In this document: positions 47,874-60,516 of the stretch, one piece after another
How positions within the stretch are numbered: position 1 is the first letter of the stretch
Layout: each line of letters starts with the position of its first letter
Assembly: GCA_973895155.1 (NCBI GenBank)
Contig: OZ316891.1
Span: 29,140,001-29,204,000, forward strand
Direction: 5' to 3'
Length of the DNA: 64,000 bases
Source: Marsupella aquatica
Lineage: Eukaryota; Marchantiophyta
Position numbers and translations under genes: made by a program
The notes under the pieces: generated by a model
Told to the model about the DNA's origin: nothing
Databases searched by the model: none
Seen by the model: only the letters and a program-made list of their open reading frames with translations

Positions 47874-50800
47874 TGATCTTTCGTTGTTGAGGAAGCTAAA
47901 TGACAGGAAACTATGAACGAAACTCTGCTATTGAAGAGTACAGAGTCGGTTTTCTTGCCCATATATCGTCAGGCCTTCTCAACAACGGAAGCTATAGGTG
48001 CCGGCAGCTCCTATAGGTCGTCAAGTGGAGTTTCTGCACACATCCTGTCGATAGCGTGGCCCTGAGCGAAGGCGTTTTCTCTGTTATTATTGGTGGTATT
48101 GTTTTTTCCCAATAGAAATCATCTCTCTTGAGCCGCCCGTTTTAGTCGTCATTGCGTGAGCCAACACAATGGGGAGGCAGAACATCGTCTTGTAGGAGAG
48201 GACGAAATAGCGGATCCGGTTTGTTGTACATTTTTCATTGTAAGCTTTCATCTCTGCCGATTCGAAGCGTGTATGGCTTTGTGGAGATCTTGACTGATTG
48301 GAGGCTACGGTTTGGAAATGGTAATAGTATCGCGCTAGATGTATGTTGGAGAATTCGCGAATGGACCTAGTTGAGACAAGCAATAGGATTCTAACGATAG
48401 TAGGTATTTTTTAGAATAGCTCGAGAAATTAATTCGGGGAAATCGAGGAAGGACCGACTCCTATCGATGAACATCGGTTCTGCGATAATTATTCTGTCAG
48501 GGATGTCCACTCAAATCAATCTTATTGATGGATCATTGGTATCACAACTTCCACTGCCGCGATCACTACGTATGAATAGAGTATCGGTTCTGGAACGGTT
48601 TCGAGCAATGAAGGTGAATCTTCGAAATGTCCAACGAATTGAACCGTCTGGATATCGGTTCTATATCTTTCTATTTTTAATTAGAAAAACCCTAAAGAAT
48701 TGAATACTGAAGGTTCTGTAAAGCTTGTGTTTGTTGAAACGTGCAATAGATCCGTGGCAATCCGAAAGAATCAGTTCGATGAATCGGAAGTGGAAGCTAT
48801 TGAGCGATTCATATCAATTCTTCGATACTTTGGGACACGGAAGAACTGGCTACACGCCTGTTACATGATCTCGCGAAGGTGAGGACGACTAGTACGGTGT
48901 CGACTAGTGCGGTTTATGCCTTTTGCATTTCAGCCCTGACCCCAACTTTCTTCCGAGTGAGAACCAGCCGTATCTGTCAAGCTATTTGCTATGCAAGTAT
49001 CATTTACCCAAACTTGAGTCCCTGGTATCAGAACTGGAGTCTTAAAAGTTTCCTAACTCCTCATCATCGGACTGACACAGCACCGAAACTGATTCGCGTC
49101 GACCGAAGCGGTCAGTGAGTGTTGAATTGAATTGAAAGGTACGGACCCCAGCAGAACGTGAACCTAATGCTATAAATTGATATGATTGAACTGATTGAAT
49201 CACGGTCATTTTGCAGGTAATCAAGCTTTGAATTGAAGTGCACGGAAGCCCCAAATGGAAACGTGAGCTGAAAGCTACGGTGGATTTGATTGAACTGACG
49301 AATGCAATTGAGTGGAACTAATGTGTCTTTCTATGTAACCTCCATTACGGAAAAGACTGGCCTGGCGGGCGGGAAGGGACACAAACTCAGGAAACTAGGC
49401 AGAGGATTTTGCGACGGTAAGAGAAATGCATACTCTCAGTGACAACTTCCGTTTGCTCCTTTTAAATGTTCCTGGTTAGGGTGGTAAGTACAGCAAACCC
49501 CATGGCGATCCCTAGACCTTTCACGCTCATATTTCTGAAACATCATCCGGAGTTTTCTTTGATCTCTGGTGTTCTCCGGAAATACACTTTGCGGCATTTA
49601 GTCAGGAAACTTGCTCCCACATAAATCTCATGGTAGTTCTCTAGAGATTTCACTCATCTAGGTTTGTTAAACATACTGCCGAATCTCGCTCAATGGTGTG
49701 ACGTCCTTCCGTTTCTTTGCTATGATCGGGTCCACTATTCTGTTAGCTCGTCTCTAGATAGAAGGCTGGTAAATGACTAGCCCTTGGTGGCAGCTTGGAA
49801 TATAACGCATGAAAGATAATTGAGCGTAGATTTCCAAGATACGGTGTCCATGAGTACCATGAGAGGGCAAAAAGTTCAGTTTCACAGACGTGAGGACTCA
49901 AAAGAGAAGCACTGGAGATGGGTGTTTTCTTGATTTCAACATCTTTGGCTCGAAGAACCATGCCATAAATTTATTGGAAGTACCCGGCCTCGGGCCTCGT
50001 CCAAATTAGATTACCCATGAGCTCCATCAATTTGCCAGAGTGGGCATCCTTTCCTCCATCGCTTCTGAGATTTGCAATCATCCATGTTTCTCCACCGTGC
50101 TGGGAATCACTTCACATCCGCATTTACCCAACATTGTACTGTGAAGCACATTGCATTACAACAGCCAGCTTTGTCCATGTCTGTACGTGACTCACTATAT
50201 CACGTCAGCCAGCTTGGTCCAATGTCGATGCACGTCAATGTGGGGCAGTTCAGTGATATTGAACTGTACCGTCTTGAGAAGTCTAGTCTCCTTCGTGACT
50301 TTTGTACGTTTTCTTTCCTTTCATTCAAAAGCAAATCCGCACAGACAGGTCTCTTGCTTGGAACGTAACGTCTTTCTCTTCCCCACTCCACACATAACTT
50401 CCACATTATGAGGGCCCTGAAAGTCTGGCATTTGCTGGACAAGACAGTCTCTGTCTGACAATCATGACCTTGTTCTCGAGGCAATCAATGCACACTCGAT
50501 GCCTTCTTTCCTTTCTACCTTCCCTCTCAAGGAAAGGAGAATTGAACGCGTTGGTGCTAGTCATTGCCTCGCATCCTTTTCTTCTTGGCATGTCCACAGC
50601 TATTGGACCACTACTGTACTGTACCGTTATGATGTAGTGCACCACGATAAAAGCTCTTGCTTTCAATTTACACGACTGGATGTCTCTCAAGCAACAAAAC
50701 TGGACAGTATGATCCCATCCATGGCTAGGAATCCTATCGGAGCAAAAGGTTTGGATGAAGATCTCATCTGAACTTACAGGTCAACGGGAATCGCGGCAGA

Positions 50801-51130
50801 GTGGTTTATTTCCATGGCAGCAGAGTATCACCTACCCAAGCATCTTTCTAATGGAACTGTAAACTTGCTCCATTGAGGAGAGCTTCATAGAGGCTAAAAG
50901 TGTTCAGTGCACACGACAGCAAGATTGGGTGAGTCCAGTCTTAGAGCACCTCCACTGGGTAGACTATGTAGTTTACTATACTGGAGGAGTTTTTACACAG
51001 AAAAACTTCATAGTCAATCAAATCTGGTCCCACACGAAACCTAGACTGGCATGACTAAATCATGGTGTTTTGAACTCTAGAGGGACTCTCCAAGATGCCA
51101 GAGGAGATGGTTAGGATAGAACATGTCATA
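47874..51130. other. No gene recognised
   Basis: 3' flank of the 225-aa gene, then unassigned sequence. Numerous short frames on both strands without domains. Confidence 0.35.
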
Positions 51131-51140
51131 GGGTTTGGAG

Positions 51141-51436
51141 CAGGTTAATTTTGTAATGCTTTTTCTGTCATCTTCCATGTGAAGGAGAAAATGCTAGGAA
51201 TGTTTCTTATCTAATTTTCCTAGATTCCTTGTGACAGTCAGATTTCCAGATTTAAATATGACTGTCAGATTCTTTCCTTCAGATTTAACGATGACTATAT
51301 AGCTAAGTGGGAAACTGGCTAATGAAAGAAAAAACTTAGTGAATTTCCACCAAAAGTAAAAACTCCACCAAAAGTGGCGGCAAGACTTATCAGAGAGGCA
51401 GAATCTAGCTAAGTTTTGCCACTTAAAAAAACACTG
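51141..51436 (+). mobile_element. hAT-type MITE copy 3 (296 bp)
   Basis: Begins CAGGTTAATTTTGTAATG and ends TTAAAAAAACACTG. Flanks GTTTGGAG (51133-51140) and GTTTTGAG (51437-51444) match at 7 of 8. The body shares ACTGGCTAATGAAAG and GAATCTAGCTAA-TTTTG with copies at 21861 (reverse) and 7600. It also contains a short tandem of CACCAAAAGT. Confidence 0.8.
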
Positions 51437-51444
51437 GTTTTGAG

Positions 51445-52935
51445 GGTGGCCATCAGAGAACTGAACTGAGGTATATTTCATTGATGAGCAAGCATAGAGG
51501 ATGATCTTTGACATACAGCCAGCTCCAGTTGTTGACCACACTTGAGACATTTTAGAAATTATCCAGTCAGCTTTGGATTTCTTGCCTCAATCTACAGTAC
51601 AAAAGGGAGAAGTTCCAAAACCTCTCCCTTTCTTCACCTTAGTCCCTGATCTTCTGAAAGGCGCCAGCACCCTCCACAATTGTAGCAAAATGTCACTAGT
51701 TCTGGTGTGTTCTGGAATTAACAGAACTTGCTGGTGACAATCGTGCTTTAAGACGAGGAGAAAAGAATGGTAATAGAATGTAAATTGCAAATGTCTTGCT
51801 TGTGTGCCAGCTGTAGAGAAATACGAAAACGAGCACCTGCATAGGAACGAATCGTAGCTAAGCGAATAGTACCAAAACTGTACACGCAGTGCCACAAGGC
51901 AGCGTGGTTAATCTTGATGAGTTATTATGGAGGACTACTGTAGAATCCGTTAATTTGTACCTTCAGGTATTCCTATGGGTTACAATTATGGAGGGACGAC
52001 TGTTGGGAAAATCCGTCGTTCTTGACGCCTCATGATACAATACCTTGCCATGGGTAGCAAGGTGTGTATACCCGGAGGTGAACCCACTGACAGGAACCAC
52101 TCCAGGGGAGTTGGGCAAAGCTGTCTGCATCCTCACCGTGGTCAATGGAACAGCTTGCCTGTATCGTCTTCAGAGGCCTGGCAATTCTGGCCTTTGCAGG
52201 TTTTCCTAGTCAGCAGTAAAGTGTTCTCTGTTCTGAGCTGCAGCAGCCAGGCTATGCAATCCAAGCAATTCGGCCGTGCTAGTTAAGTAAGACAAGCCTT
52301 GCCAAATTATCGTACAGCGTGGTCCAGGAGGCCAAGAGTGACTTCGAATACAATGTCTCACAGTAGCAGTACATGAGAAGTACCCTCACTTCAATGCAAT
52401 AATCTTTAATTTTTCCACATGAGTCTAGATGCTAGCCATCTGAGTTGATCGATGTGATCCACCAATTCAAGAATGTGAAAAGAAGGCGTAGGAACATAGA
52501 GCTCCAGCTCCTAGAATATGGCAACACCAAAGGGCTACGGAACAATGATACTGTCAAAATTGTCTGGAAAAACTTATTCGTACTGTGCTCGCCTTGCACT
52601 CAAGCTTCCGGAGAAACAGAGGAGGCCAAAAATTGGGAATCGTATGCCCAGTTTACATGGATTGGGAAATGGCGCCATCAGGTGGGAAATCTTACCCAGG
52701 AAGGAATGTTGACCAAAAAAATGCGTGAGGCACTCCAAAACTTCCTCCTGAATGCAGTGTATTTGATCATGTAGCTAACGCTTTGACAATGTGTCGCTGC
52801 ATTGAGACTGGCAGGGGTCTCGATGAGTGGCTTTAAGGAACTGGAATTTGAGAAATTGCTGGCAACATCATTACTCGTTAGTCGCACTGTGAAGTGGTTA
52901 ATCAGACCAGTGTCATAACCAGTAGCCTTGATGGG
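51445..52935. other. No gene firmly recognised; 3' flank of the phosphatase gene
   Basis: A 64-codon basic frame from ATG 52518 (opening MATPKGYGTMILSKLSGKTY) has no family match I know and no other support. The right end should contain the 3' untranslated region of the phosphoserine phosphatase gene. Confidence 0.35.
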
Positions 52936-52941
52936 CTATGA

Positions 52942-54966
52942 TCAGGCAGACTGGATCAAATCTGTAAAACTTGAGACAAACCAATCAGCCCCTGCAACCA
53001 CTTTGGGACGAGCTACAACTCCCCCGTAACAAATGAAAGCATCTGCACCTCCTGGTCTTTTTGCCTGCAAACAAAAAATGCCACTTATGCGATAAATCAG
53101 CCAAGTGCTGTAATACTTTTCATTACAGTGAAGAAGCCCTGATCTTTATACATTGCATGATAATGTAAAAATCAAAACATAAATTTCCTGCCTAAAGCTT
53201 TCACAGCTGAGGTCCTGCGTCTATCCTCAAAAGAGCACGAGCTTGGGTTATTCTCTCACCTCGAGATCTGTCGCCCCGTCCCCAACCATGACCAATGTTT
53301 TGTACCCACATTCCTAATACAACAAACAATACCGTCAGCAACTTCATATTCGTTTTTTCGCTCAGCCTAGCCCTCTTTGGGCCCCATGGAGAGAGGAATC
53401 GATAGTACATAATCTCACGAGAAGTCCCGTCTCCGTAGCACATGTCTAATGAAAACAAATAGTGGTGTACTTCACCTGCTTCACTATTTCAATGACTTTT
53501 GCTTTGCCTCCACTTCGTGAAGTAGGCTCGTTGGCATCAAATCCTGCAAATTCTCCATCTTCTTTGAACAACAAATTGTTGGCATAGATCCTTTCTTTTG
53601 GAATTTGAAGCAACGCAGCAGCGGGCTGTAGATTACACCAATCAGTCCGCGAACAACTGGAACGACATACAACTTCTACATTTACGAGCTAGAACACAAG
53701 CAAAAACATCTAGCGAGGTAGAAAATCTAGGTGGACTCGCAAAGACAGCCCACCTCAATCATGTGCCGAAACCCTCCAGAGACAAGATAAACATCTGTTC
53801 CCCTGCTATGCAGCTTGCACACGAGATCCACAATGCCCGGACTTAGTCTGTATCAGCTACAGACAGCTAAGAACTCTGGTCAGAAAGTTGTCTGTTATAC
53901 AAATCCAATGTACTACAAAATCACATGAAAGTACTTGTTACCCGCGGCATACCAAAACAAACACGAAACGATGAAACAAAAAGCCACAATCACTAAGCGA
54001 AGACAAATTTTTCACAATTTCTTCCCTAAATGGTCAGGATGACCTCACCTTGGCGGCCTGTTCGCCAAAAAACTGGCTAAAGTAGACTTTGAAGGCTTGA
54101 ACAGATCCAAACGCGAAGCAAGGGCTACCTCAAATGGTACTGCTCCCCCCATTGCCCTGTCCTACCGTCAAAGCATATTCAGAATGTGATACTCAGACGA
54201 ATAATTATAAGATTTCGTCTATAGTTTGCACCAATGGAATGGTTTGTGTTAACTGTGGACTTTATGATGCATTGAACTTGAGGGCCAAATAAGTTCTCAC
54301 CTTGCTGTCCACGCAGCAACAGCCTCACCAGCTCCGCAGAAAGCAGCCAACTCGTCAATGCCTTCATCCTCGCAGACAGTGCTATCTACATCAAAGCAGA
54401 CCGCATCGGCATTCTTCCAAACCTCCAAAACATCTGGTCCATGACATGGTTCGATTAAGCTCATTTCAAAATCTACCAAACCCAGATCAGGTTTGCAAGA
54501 GCCAAATTATGTGCCAAGCCAAGCCAGAGCCCAACCGGTTTAAGATGTACTTAAAAAAAGTAAAACAAATAGCTCATCAGTAGAAATCTCCTCCGTCGCT
54601 CTTCGAATTAATGAAACGGCTCTGCACGGGATCCGGGATTAGAGCTCCAAAACAAATTAAAGACTCCTTCGCCCTAGAACACTACAAAGAGCAATTCGTC
54701 AATTCACCTGGCGAGGGACGCTTCAAAAACGGGTTGGAAGCGTCCACCACAGCAGAAGAGGATACGGAGGGAACATCGGCATTAGCTGCGGCACGTGGTT
54801 TCAACTCCTCTTTTCTGCACACCACCTTGCTCTCCATAGCAAATCTTCTTCCGCCTCCGAAATCCATTTGGCACGAGAAACAAAGCACAGAAACGCTCCC
54901 CCTGGACTTACCAAACGACAACGGAAATGCTGAAGCGGAAATCACAGGCAGACGACCGGCTGCCAT
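52942..54966 (-). CDS. PSP: Phosphoserine phosphatase, plastid type, 7 exons
   Basis: Exons (minus): 54966-54708, 54472-54301, 54156-54049, 53841-53754, 53625-53476, 53313-53260, 53064-52942; all GT-AG and in phase, giving 317 aa. HAD-family phosphatase catalysing the last step of the phosphorylated serine pathway (3-phosphoserine to serine). Motif I is DVDST (114-118, nucleophile D114, acid/base D116), then DEGIDELA. Other signatures are AMGGAVPFEVALASRL, motif II SGGF (201-204), K252-type lysine in RSGGKAKV, and motif III GDGATDLE (270-277). Residues 1-85 are S/A/R-rich with few acids early, fitting a plastid transit peptide. Introns are 126-235 bp. Length is normal for plant enzymes. Catalytic residues are all intact. 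Confidence 0.95.
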
Positions 54967-55516
54967 GGTGGAATTCTACAATCGACCCACCTTCGATCGA
55001 GAAATCGGAGCTCCAGCTTCGATTCCTCGCCAAAGAGAAATCTCTGTGTTTTCCTGTCTTCTCTTTGAAATCTATCTGTGTCTCTGTTTTTTCATTACAG
55101 CGTTTGTAACCCCATGAGTCCGGTCATCAACTATGGTTGAGTCAAACCTTACTGTAGTCAAGGCTGTCCAGTTACGCTAGTCTGTGATCAGAGTTACAAT
55201 TAACTCTCTCTAAGTGCACGCTCTCGGGAAGAAGGATCCGGCATGCACTAAACCAGGTGTTGCATTCCTTGATAAGCACACCCCCACCCCTGAAAAATGC
55301 ACTTATGGATAAGTGCACTTGATTGAGAATCCTTTGTTGAATTTATAGCCCCTCGTTAATGAGTAGTACTGTTGTACTTTGTATCCTTGCCCTAATTCTG
55401 TGCCAACAATCCTCAAGTGCATTCTATACTCTACTAAAAATGGGCATGCATTTATCTGTATATACAATTTCATGATTTTGTGCATTTACTGATAAGACAT
55501 ATAGATGCTTGTTGAG
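54967..55516. other. Upstream region of the phosphatase gene
   Basis: Should contain its promoter. No gene recognised; the frames here on the plus strand are shadows of exon 1. Confidence 0.4.
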
Positions 55517-55527
55517 GGTAAGCACTT

Positions 55528-57384
55528 TTTTCCTTTTTTCCTTTTTTCTTTTTTTTTCAAAAGAAATTCATTGAGAATCAGGCAGGGGGCAAAAACCACC
55601 CAAGCCGGGACAACAGAAAAAGGGGAGGAGGCCTACAGTTGCCGGTATTCCTATTGTTCCTGTGTTGCTCACTAGTCGGGTGAAAACTAAGATTGTCACC
55701 ATCCATGCCAAGTCCTTTCCTGTGATTACTCTTTGGCTGCTAATATTGGCCTGGTAGTCACCAACCCAAGGGCAAATGCAACAAGGGACCTGGCAGTACC
55801 TACAGCAGGGCAAATACTCAAGAACGCTAATGCACTCAAGAACGCTAATGCAGCTGGTTGTGGGGTTGCCCCGGTGCACGTAGCTGCAAAAATCACTGGC
55901 AAACACACAAAGCAAATTCATCAAAATTAGTTTGAATTCATTTTTTAATTTTTTTTAATTCATACCACGAGGGACCTCCAAAGTCACCCAGGGAGCCAGG
56001 ATAAAGTCCAACTTGTCCGTGCACCATTTTAGTTGCTTTGCTTTCTTTGCAGTTCTACAAATGGTGAGCATGGCTTTTAAGGTGGTCGTTAGTTTTCCTA
56101 AGAATAACCCAGCTTGGCAGGGAACCCAAGAAATGGGAATACACTCTGGCGTTCCTTTCTTTCCATAATTCGTTGCACAGTTCTGTGATAAGCACCAGAG
56201 GACTAGAATTGTGTTTTTGCACCAGCAAAGCACTATGGATAGAGTCAAACAAAGTGTTATGCAGTCTATTCAAGGACATGAAGTGGGAGAGCAGGGTCTT
56301 GATCTTGCACCACTGGCTCCGCACTTTGATATAGCTAAAGAAAAGGTGATCGGTGTCCTCAAACCTGATCCTGCATCGTTCGCACAGTCCAAGACAAACA
56401 CCCCAGTGACTTGCCCAGCCATTCGTGAAGAAACCGTGATGTAGAAGGCGCCTTCTACATCACCCACCCCAAATCTTCTGCCACCAATGTCTCTAGATGT
56501 TAGCAATCTCCAGTTTGCCCCACCTTCTATTGATCATGGTGTTGCCAGTTGAAATGCTCACAACCAGAGAAGTCCACTAATAGTTGGGAATTTCCATCCT
56601 TGATTGTGAGAAGCCCATTCCCACTTCTACCCTTGGCATTCATGCAGTTTAAACTTAGGGGGGGTATCTCTGAGTGTGAGCTCATCGTAGAATTCTCTAT
56701 AGATGCTCAGCCCGACCGGTCTGTTACTCCTGACCATGGAAATAATCGCCTCCCTATCCCTCCAGGAGTGGTCTGGTGTGATCAGATCACTCACCATGTT
56801 GATCCTCCTATTGGCGAGGAAGCTCCTGAGGTCCACTTGTTCCTGCCACATTTTGGACTTATCCCTTAAGAATAGAATGACTGCCTGCTCAATAGAGAGT
56901 TGTCTATGCAGAGATCCTTCACTAAAAGAAAATTTGAGACAAGGGGATTGGGTATTCCAGCTCTAAAGAAGTTGCCTGATGGTGTGCGAACCTGAGATTT
57001 TGATTTCCAGGCTCAGAAGGATAATATCGGAGCAAGTCCAAGATCGACGCTCCTTCTTCAGTGGACCAAGTCTAGCATTCTTCATGATGATTTCTTGGGC
57101 CAAGAGGGTCCACTCCCTGGTTTCGTTGTAGATGATTTCCATGACATGTCTCACTTGCAGACTTTCGGCCTGTTGTTCAAATTGAAGAAAACCTAGCCCT
57201 CCTGCAGCTTTAGGAGTGGTAATCACCGACCAAGCAATAACAGCTTCTTATTCTTACCAAGGTGATTGCTGCCCAAGAGAAAACACCTGTAGACCTTTTC
57301 CATCTCTGCAAATCCAACTGTAAAGAGACCAAGGATCATTAGGTGATAAGTAGAAATAGCCCTTAGGACATGTTTGAGCATGAA
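55528..57384 (-). mobile_element. 5'-truncated LINE with A-rich tail and 11-bp TSD
   Basis: Minus strand. Coding remnants of the C-terminal part of a LINE ORF2: a GSNHLGKNKK block then VITTPKAAGGLGFLQ (57200-57290), and further down a zf-RVT-like region (W-G-V-C-L-G-L-C then EDTDHLFF, about 56330-56420) and a CNELWKERNARV block (about 56155-56195). The frame is broken by several stops. The 3' end on the minus strand runs into an A-rich tail (55528-55560). Flanks GGTAAGCACTT occur at 55517-55527 and 57385-57395, an 11-bp direct repeat marking the insertion. The 5' truncation removed endonuclease and most of reverse transcriptase. Confidence 0.8.
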
Positions 57385-57395
57385 GGTAAGCACTT

Positions 57396-58165
57396 CTAAA
57401 GTTGTCGTTTAGTGAAATGATTTTATCCTTGTGTTTGCTTAGAAAAAACACTTCAAATGCACCTATCTCGTGTAGAAAAAAAGGAAGAATAGAATGACGC
57501 GCTCATGGAGTGTGCACTTAGAAAGAGCCGACTGTAGTGGTACCACCCACCAAAGCATGATATGGCATGTCCTTTTTAGGTATGTTTGTTGGCAGTTCCG
57601 GACTAGGTACTGGTAGAGTTTGCTCATTTGTACTGATTTGTTATGCTGAACAAATAATCCTTGGTTTTAGTTGAACAATTTTTAGCATGGGCCCTTGTAA
57701 GCTCATTGGATTGCAATTTAACTAATTATGTCCTTGGAGATTGGTATAATAATTTGATCAAGTGATTAAAGAGCCACTAGCCATGACAAAACCTGGATCC
57801 ACAAGATTTCACCATGAGAAGTAACTTTTTTGAAATTGTGTAGTAGATTGGCAAGGGTGGTAAGGAGTTAATATATATGGCCAATGGCAGTTTGAGGAGG
57901 GAATCATAGTCATCAGCCGTATGTGGATGCGGCAGACCAAACTGGGGTGACTGGGGGAGTTTGGTTCCAGCGTGCAAGTTTTTCCGAAACCAGATTTAAT
58001 AGGGCGACTCAAACCTTGAAGTTGCGGGAAACAATGACGCCTGGAACTACCAGTTTTGGTCGCGGTCAGGAGTGTGTGGACACGCATTTTTGTGTCGGAC
58101 ACTTTTTTCCAGGAATTTGTCGCTGACTGCGGCCAGCAGCAGAAAAGAGAGGTTTGAGACACCCT
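57396..58165. other. No gene recognised
   Basis: AT-rich with short frames only. Confidence 0.35.
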
Positions 58166-58170
58166 AATCA

Positions 58171-58890
58171 TATTCAGATCAATGGTCTCATTTCTCACTC
58201 GATGTTGATCTCATCACTGGGACTGTCAATATCAGCGCTCCTCATGACGTGACCTGGGTCCAAAAGTGACCCGAGTCCCGCCCTCCGCATAGTCTTCTTC
58301 TCAGCAGCAGCAAGCAGGCTCATTGGGTGAATTCTAGTGAGCAAGTTTTTGCAGTAACCAGAGTCACCTACATTCAGATCTACGGTCTCATTTCCCCCTT
58401 GACCTAGATCTCATCTTCTCAACCGTAGTTACCAGCGCTCTTCGACCGGGGTCCAAGTTACCCGAGTCCCCCTCCTCGAGAGTCTTCAGCTCAGCAGAAG
58501 CAAACACGGGCATTGGATGAATTCTCGTGAGCAAGTCTTTCCCTAACCAGAGTTAGTGATACTCAGATCTACGGCCTCATTTCCCCCTCGACGTCAATCT
58601 CATCACCAGAACCGTCGATATCCGATGACGCGACACCGTCCAAGTGACCCGAGTCTCCCTGCGCAGGAGGAGTCTTCTTCTCAGCAGCACTTATCGGATG
58701 AATTCTCGAGAGCTAGTCTTTCCGTAACCAGAGTTAACGATATTCAGATCTACGGTCCCCTTTTCCCCGTGACGTCGATCTCATCACCAGAACCGTCGAT
58801 ACCAGCGCTCGTGATGCCGCGACCCCGGTCCAATTGACCTGAGGTCCCCTCCTCACGAGACTCCTTCTCAGCAGCAGCAAAGAGTCCTCT
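58171..58890. repeat. Four tandem ~190-bp units upstream of a possible small gene
   Basis: Units begin near 58171, 58371, 58558 and 58740, each opening ATTCAGATCTACGGTCTCAT or close. Each unit carries in order TTTCCCC-TGACGT, ATCTCATCACCAGAACCGTC, ATACCAGCGCTC, TCCAAGTGACCCGAGTC, AGTCTTCTTCTCAGCAGCAG, GGATGAATTCTCG-GAGC-AGTC and TAACCAGAGTTA. The last ends just before the ATG at 58903, whose own context (GGATGGATTCTCGTGGAG) is the continuation of the unit. So that start lies in repeat-derived sequence. Confidence 0.85.
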
Positions 58891-58902
58891 CTAGAGCATC
58901 GG

Positions 58903-59277
58903 ATGGATTCTCGTGGAGAGAACGAGAGATGGAGGCAAAAGCTCGAAAAGATGGACGACGAATCGACGATTGATGCGACGGAGGAGAGCCAGTGATGCGC
59001 AGGAAGAAAGGCCTCGACACCATGAATCCGCTGGACTTCAGAGCTCTTTCATTTTTGCTTTAGGTGCCGAGATTCGGACTGGATTGCTGCTTGGACTGAT
59101 GCTGCTGCTGGCCGGGACGATGCCGACGAAGGAGTAGCGCACGAGGTGGAATGGATCTTTGATGCGCGGCGGAGTGCGCCCAGGATTCGGATCTCCAGGA
59201 TCCGAAACTCGTGCCAAGTGGAAGATGGAGATGATTGTTTAATTGGAATTGAACAGAGCGCTTTGATGTCCGCCTGA
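58903..59277 (+). CDS. Possible small two-exon gene, function unknown
   Basis: Exon 1 58903-58991 (MDSRGENERWRQKLEKMDDE, highly charged), donor CA|GTGATG, 72-bp intron, strong acceptor TTTTTGCTTTAG ending 59063, exon 2 59064-59277. The joined frame has 100 aa and exon 2 includes an acidic W/D/A-rich stretch (DWIAAWTDAAAGRDDADEG). No known domain. In favour: open frame, polypyrimidine tract and high GC. Against: short length, mediocre donor, and a start codon in repeat-derived DNA. A separate 42-codon frame MAVLGKGNDTMQNDINDAVH lies at 59453-59581. Confidence 0.3.
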
Positions 59278-59281
59278 TTTG

Positions 59282-60480
59282 AATCGAAGAAAAGGCGGCC
59301 CCCCCGTGGGCGAGGAGAGGAGAGGGCGCAAAATGGATCGTCAATTCAAATTGTTGCGCAGAGTCTGAGAATCCTTTCTGCCAGGTTTCAGAACACAGGA
59401 CTGTTTAGTTGAGTCCCTTTGCTCGGCCTATCACATTTTACGATTTGCAAAAATGGCGGTACTAGGAAAGGGGAACGATACGATGCAAAATGATATCAAT
59501 GATGCGGTACATTACTTTAGAGCTGGCATCCGTCGACTGGTTCTTGAGGGTGGTGATGACGCCTCTTGGCTACTGATTTAGTGCCCGCGGCAGTGGGATT
59601 TATGGTTCATCGGGACCTTTGGAGTTTTCGCAAATAGTCTCTCGCTTGCTGGGGAAGGGAGAGCTCTTACTTAGCTCGATTGGCCGCGCCGAAGTGACAC
59701 TCGCAGCAGCGTCCTGTCGACAGCGTCGAATTTTCCAACGAATTTTTTTATTCAAATCCTTTATTTTGGATTTTAGAGTTCAGGGTTTAGCGTTGAGTTT
59801 CGATTCATTCTGCTTCTTTCTTTACCACTTTATCCATCTGCGTAGTGGTGTGTGCCAATTATCAACATTACTATTTACCTGAGAAGCGGGAGAATCGACT
59901 CCAGTCCCCTGTTATCTAAGGGCCGCGCGGTTTCTGCTCAACGCCCGACTAGTTCAACTTGGGAGGTGGGAGGCGAGGAGATTTTAGTGACAAAAGTCAA
60001 GAACTTCTGGTGCAAAATTTGTGAAGATGAGTTTAAAGTAGTGCGAATTGGCCCCTTTCCTGGCTCCCTCCGAGAATTCGACGTCAGCAGCAGCAGCGAG
60101 GAAGGAAGGAAAGCTTTGCTGGCTCTGTGGGCTCTTGAGGAGGTCTACATGTCCTTGTGATCGCGCTAGAACCGGACGGACATTGGCAGCAGAAATGAAT
60201 GAACGAATGTTTTCTTTTTAAGGCCTAGCCTCTTCTGGCAATAACCTTGGGGTATTTTTACCTACCAGCCTCTTGCTTCGACTTCTACTGTCAACTATCT
60301 TCTGGGAGCACCTTAGAGTATTTCACCTCCCATGCTGTTAGTTTAAATTGTGTACTTCGATTCCCGTTGCCAGCAGATATCATTATTCTTTCTGCAAGAG
60401 GTAGAGACTGAAGTGCGTTCACTTTAGACCCACGAGGCTGGACATAGACGGGAACCATCCTCCTCGGGACACTTGAGTTC
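59282..60480. other. Upstream region of the cis-prenyltransferase gene
   Basis: Should hold its promoter and leader. A 42-codon frame from ATG 59453 and a longer frame at 59852-60160 (plus, non-ATG start) have no recognised domain. Confidence 0.35.
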
Positions 60481-60516
60481 TAAGTGCCATCATCAGCAGC
60501 AGTGGCAGGAGCAGCA

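Noticed and set aside
52518-52712. 64-codon basic frame beginning MATPKGYG
   Set aside because: Reasonable start context, but no homology known to me, no splice partners and no promoter signal; could be revisited with transcript data.
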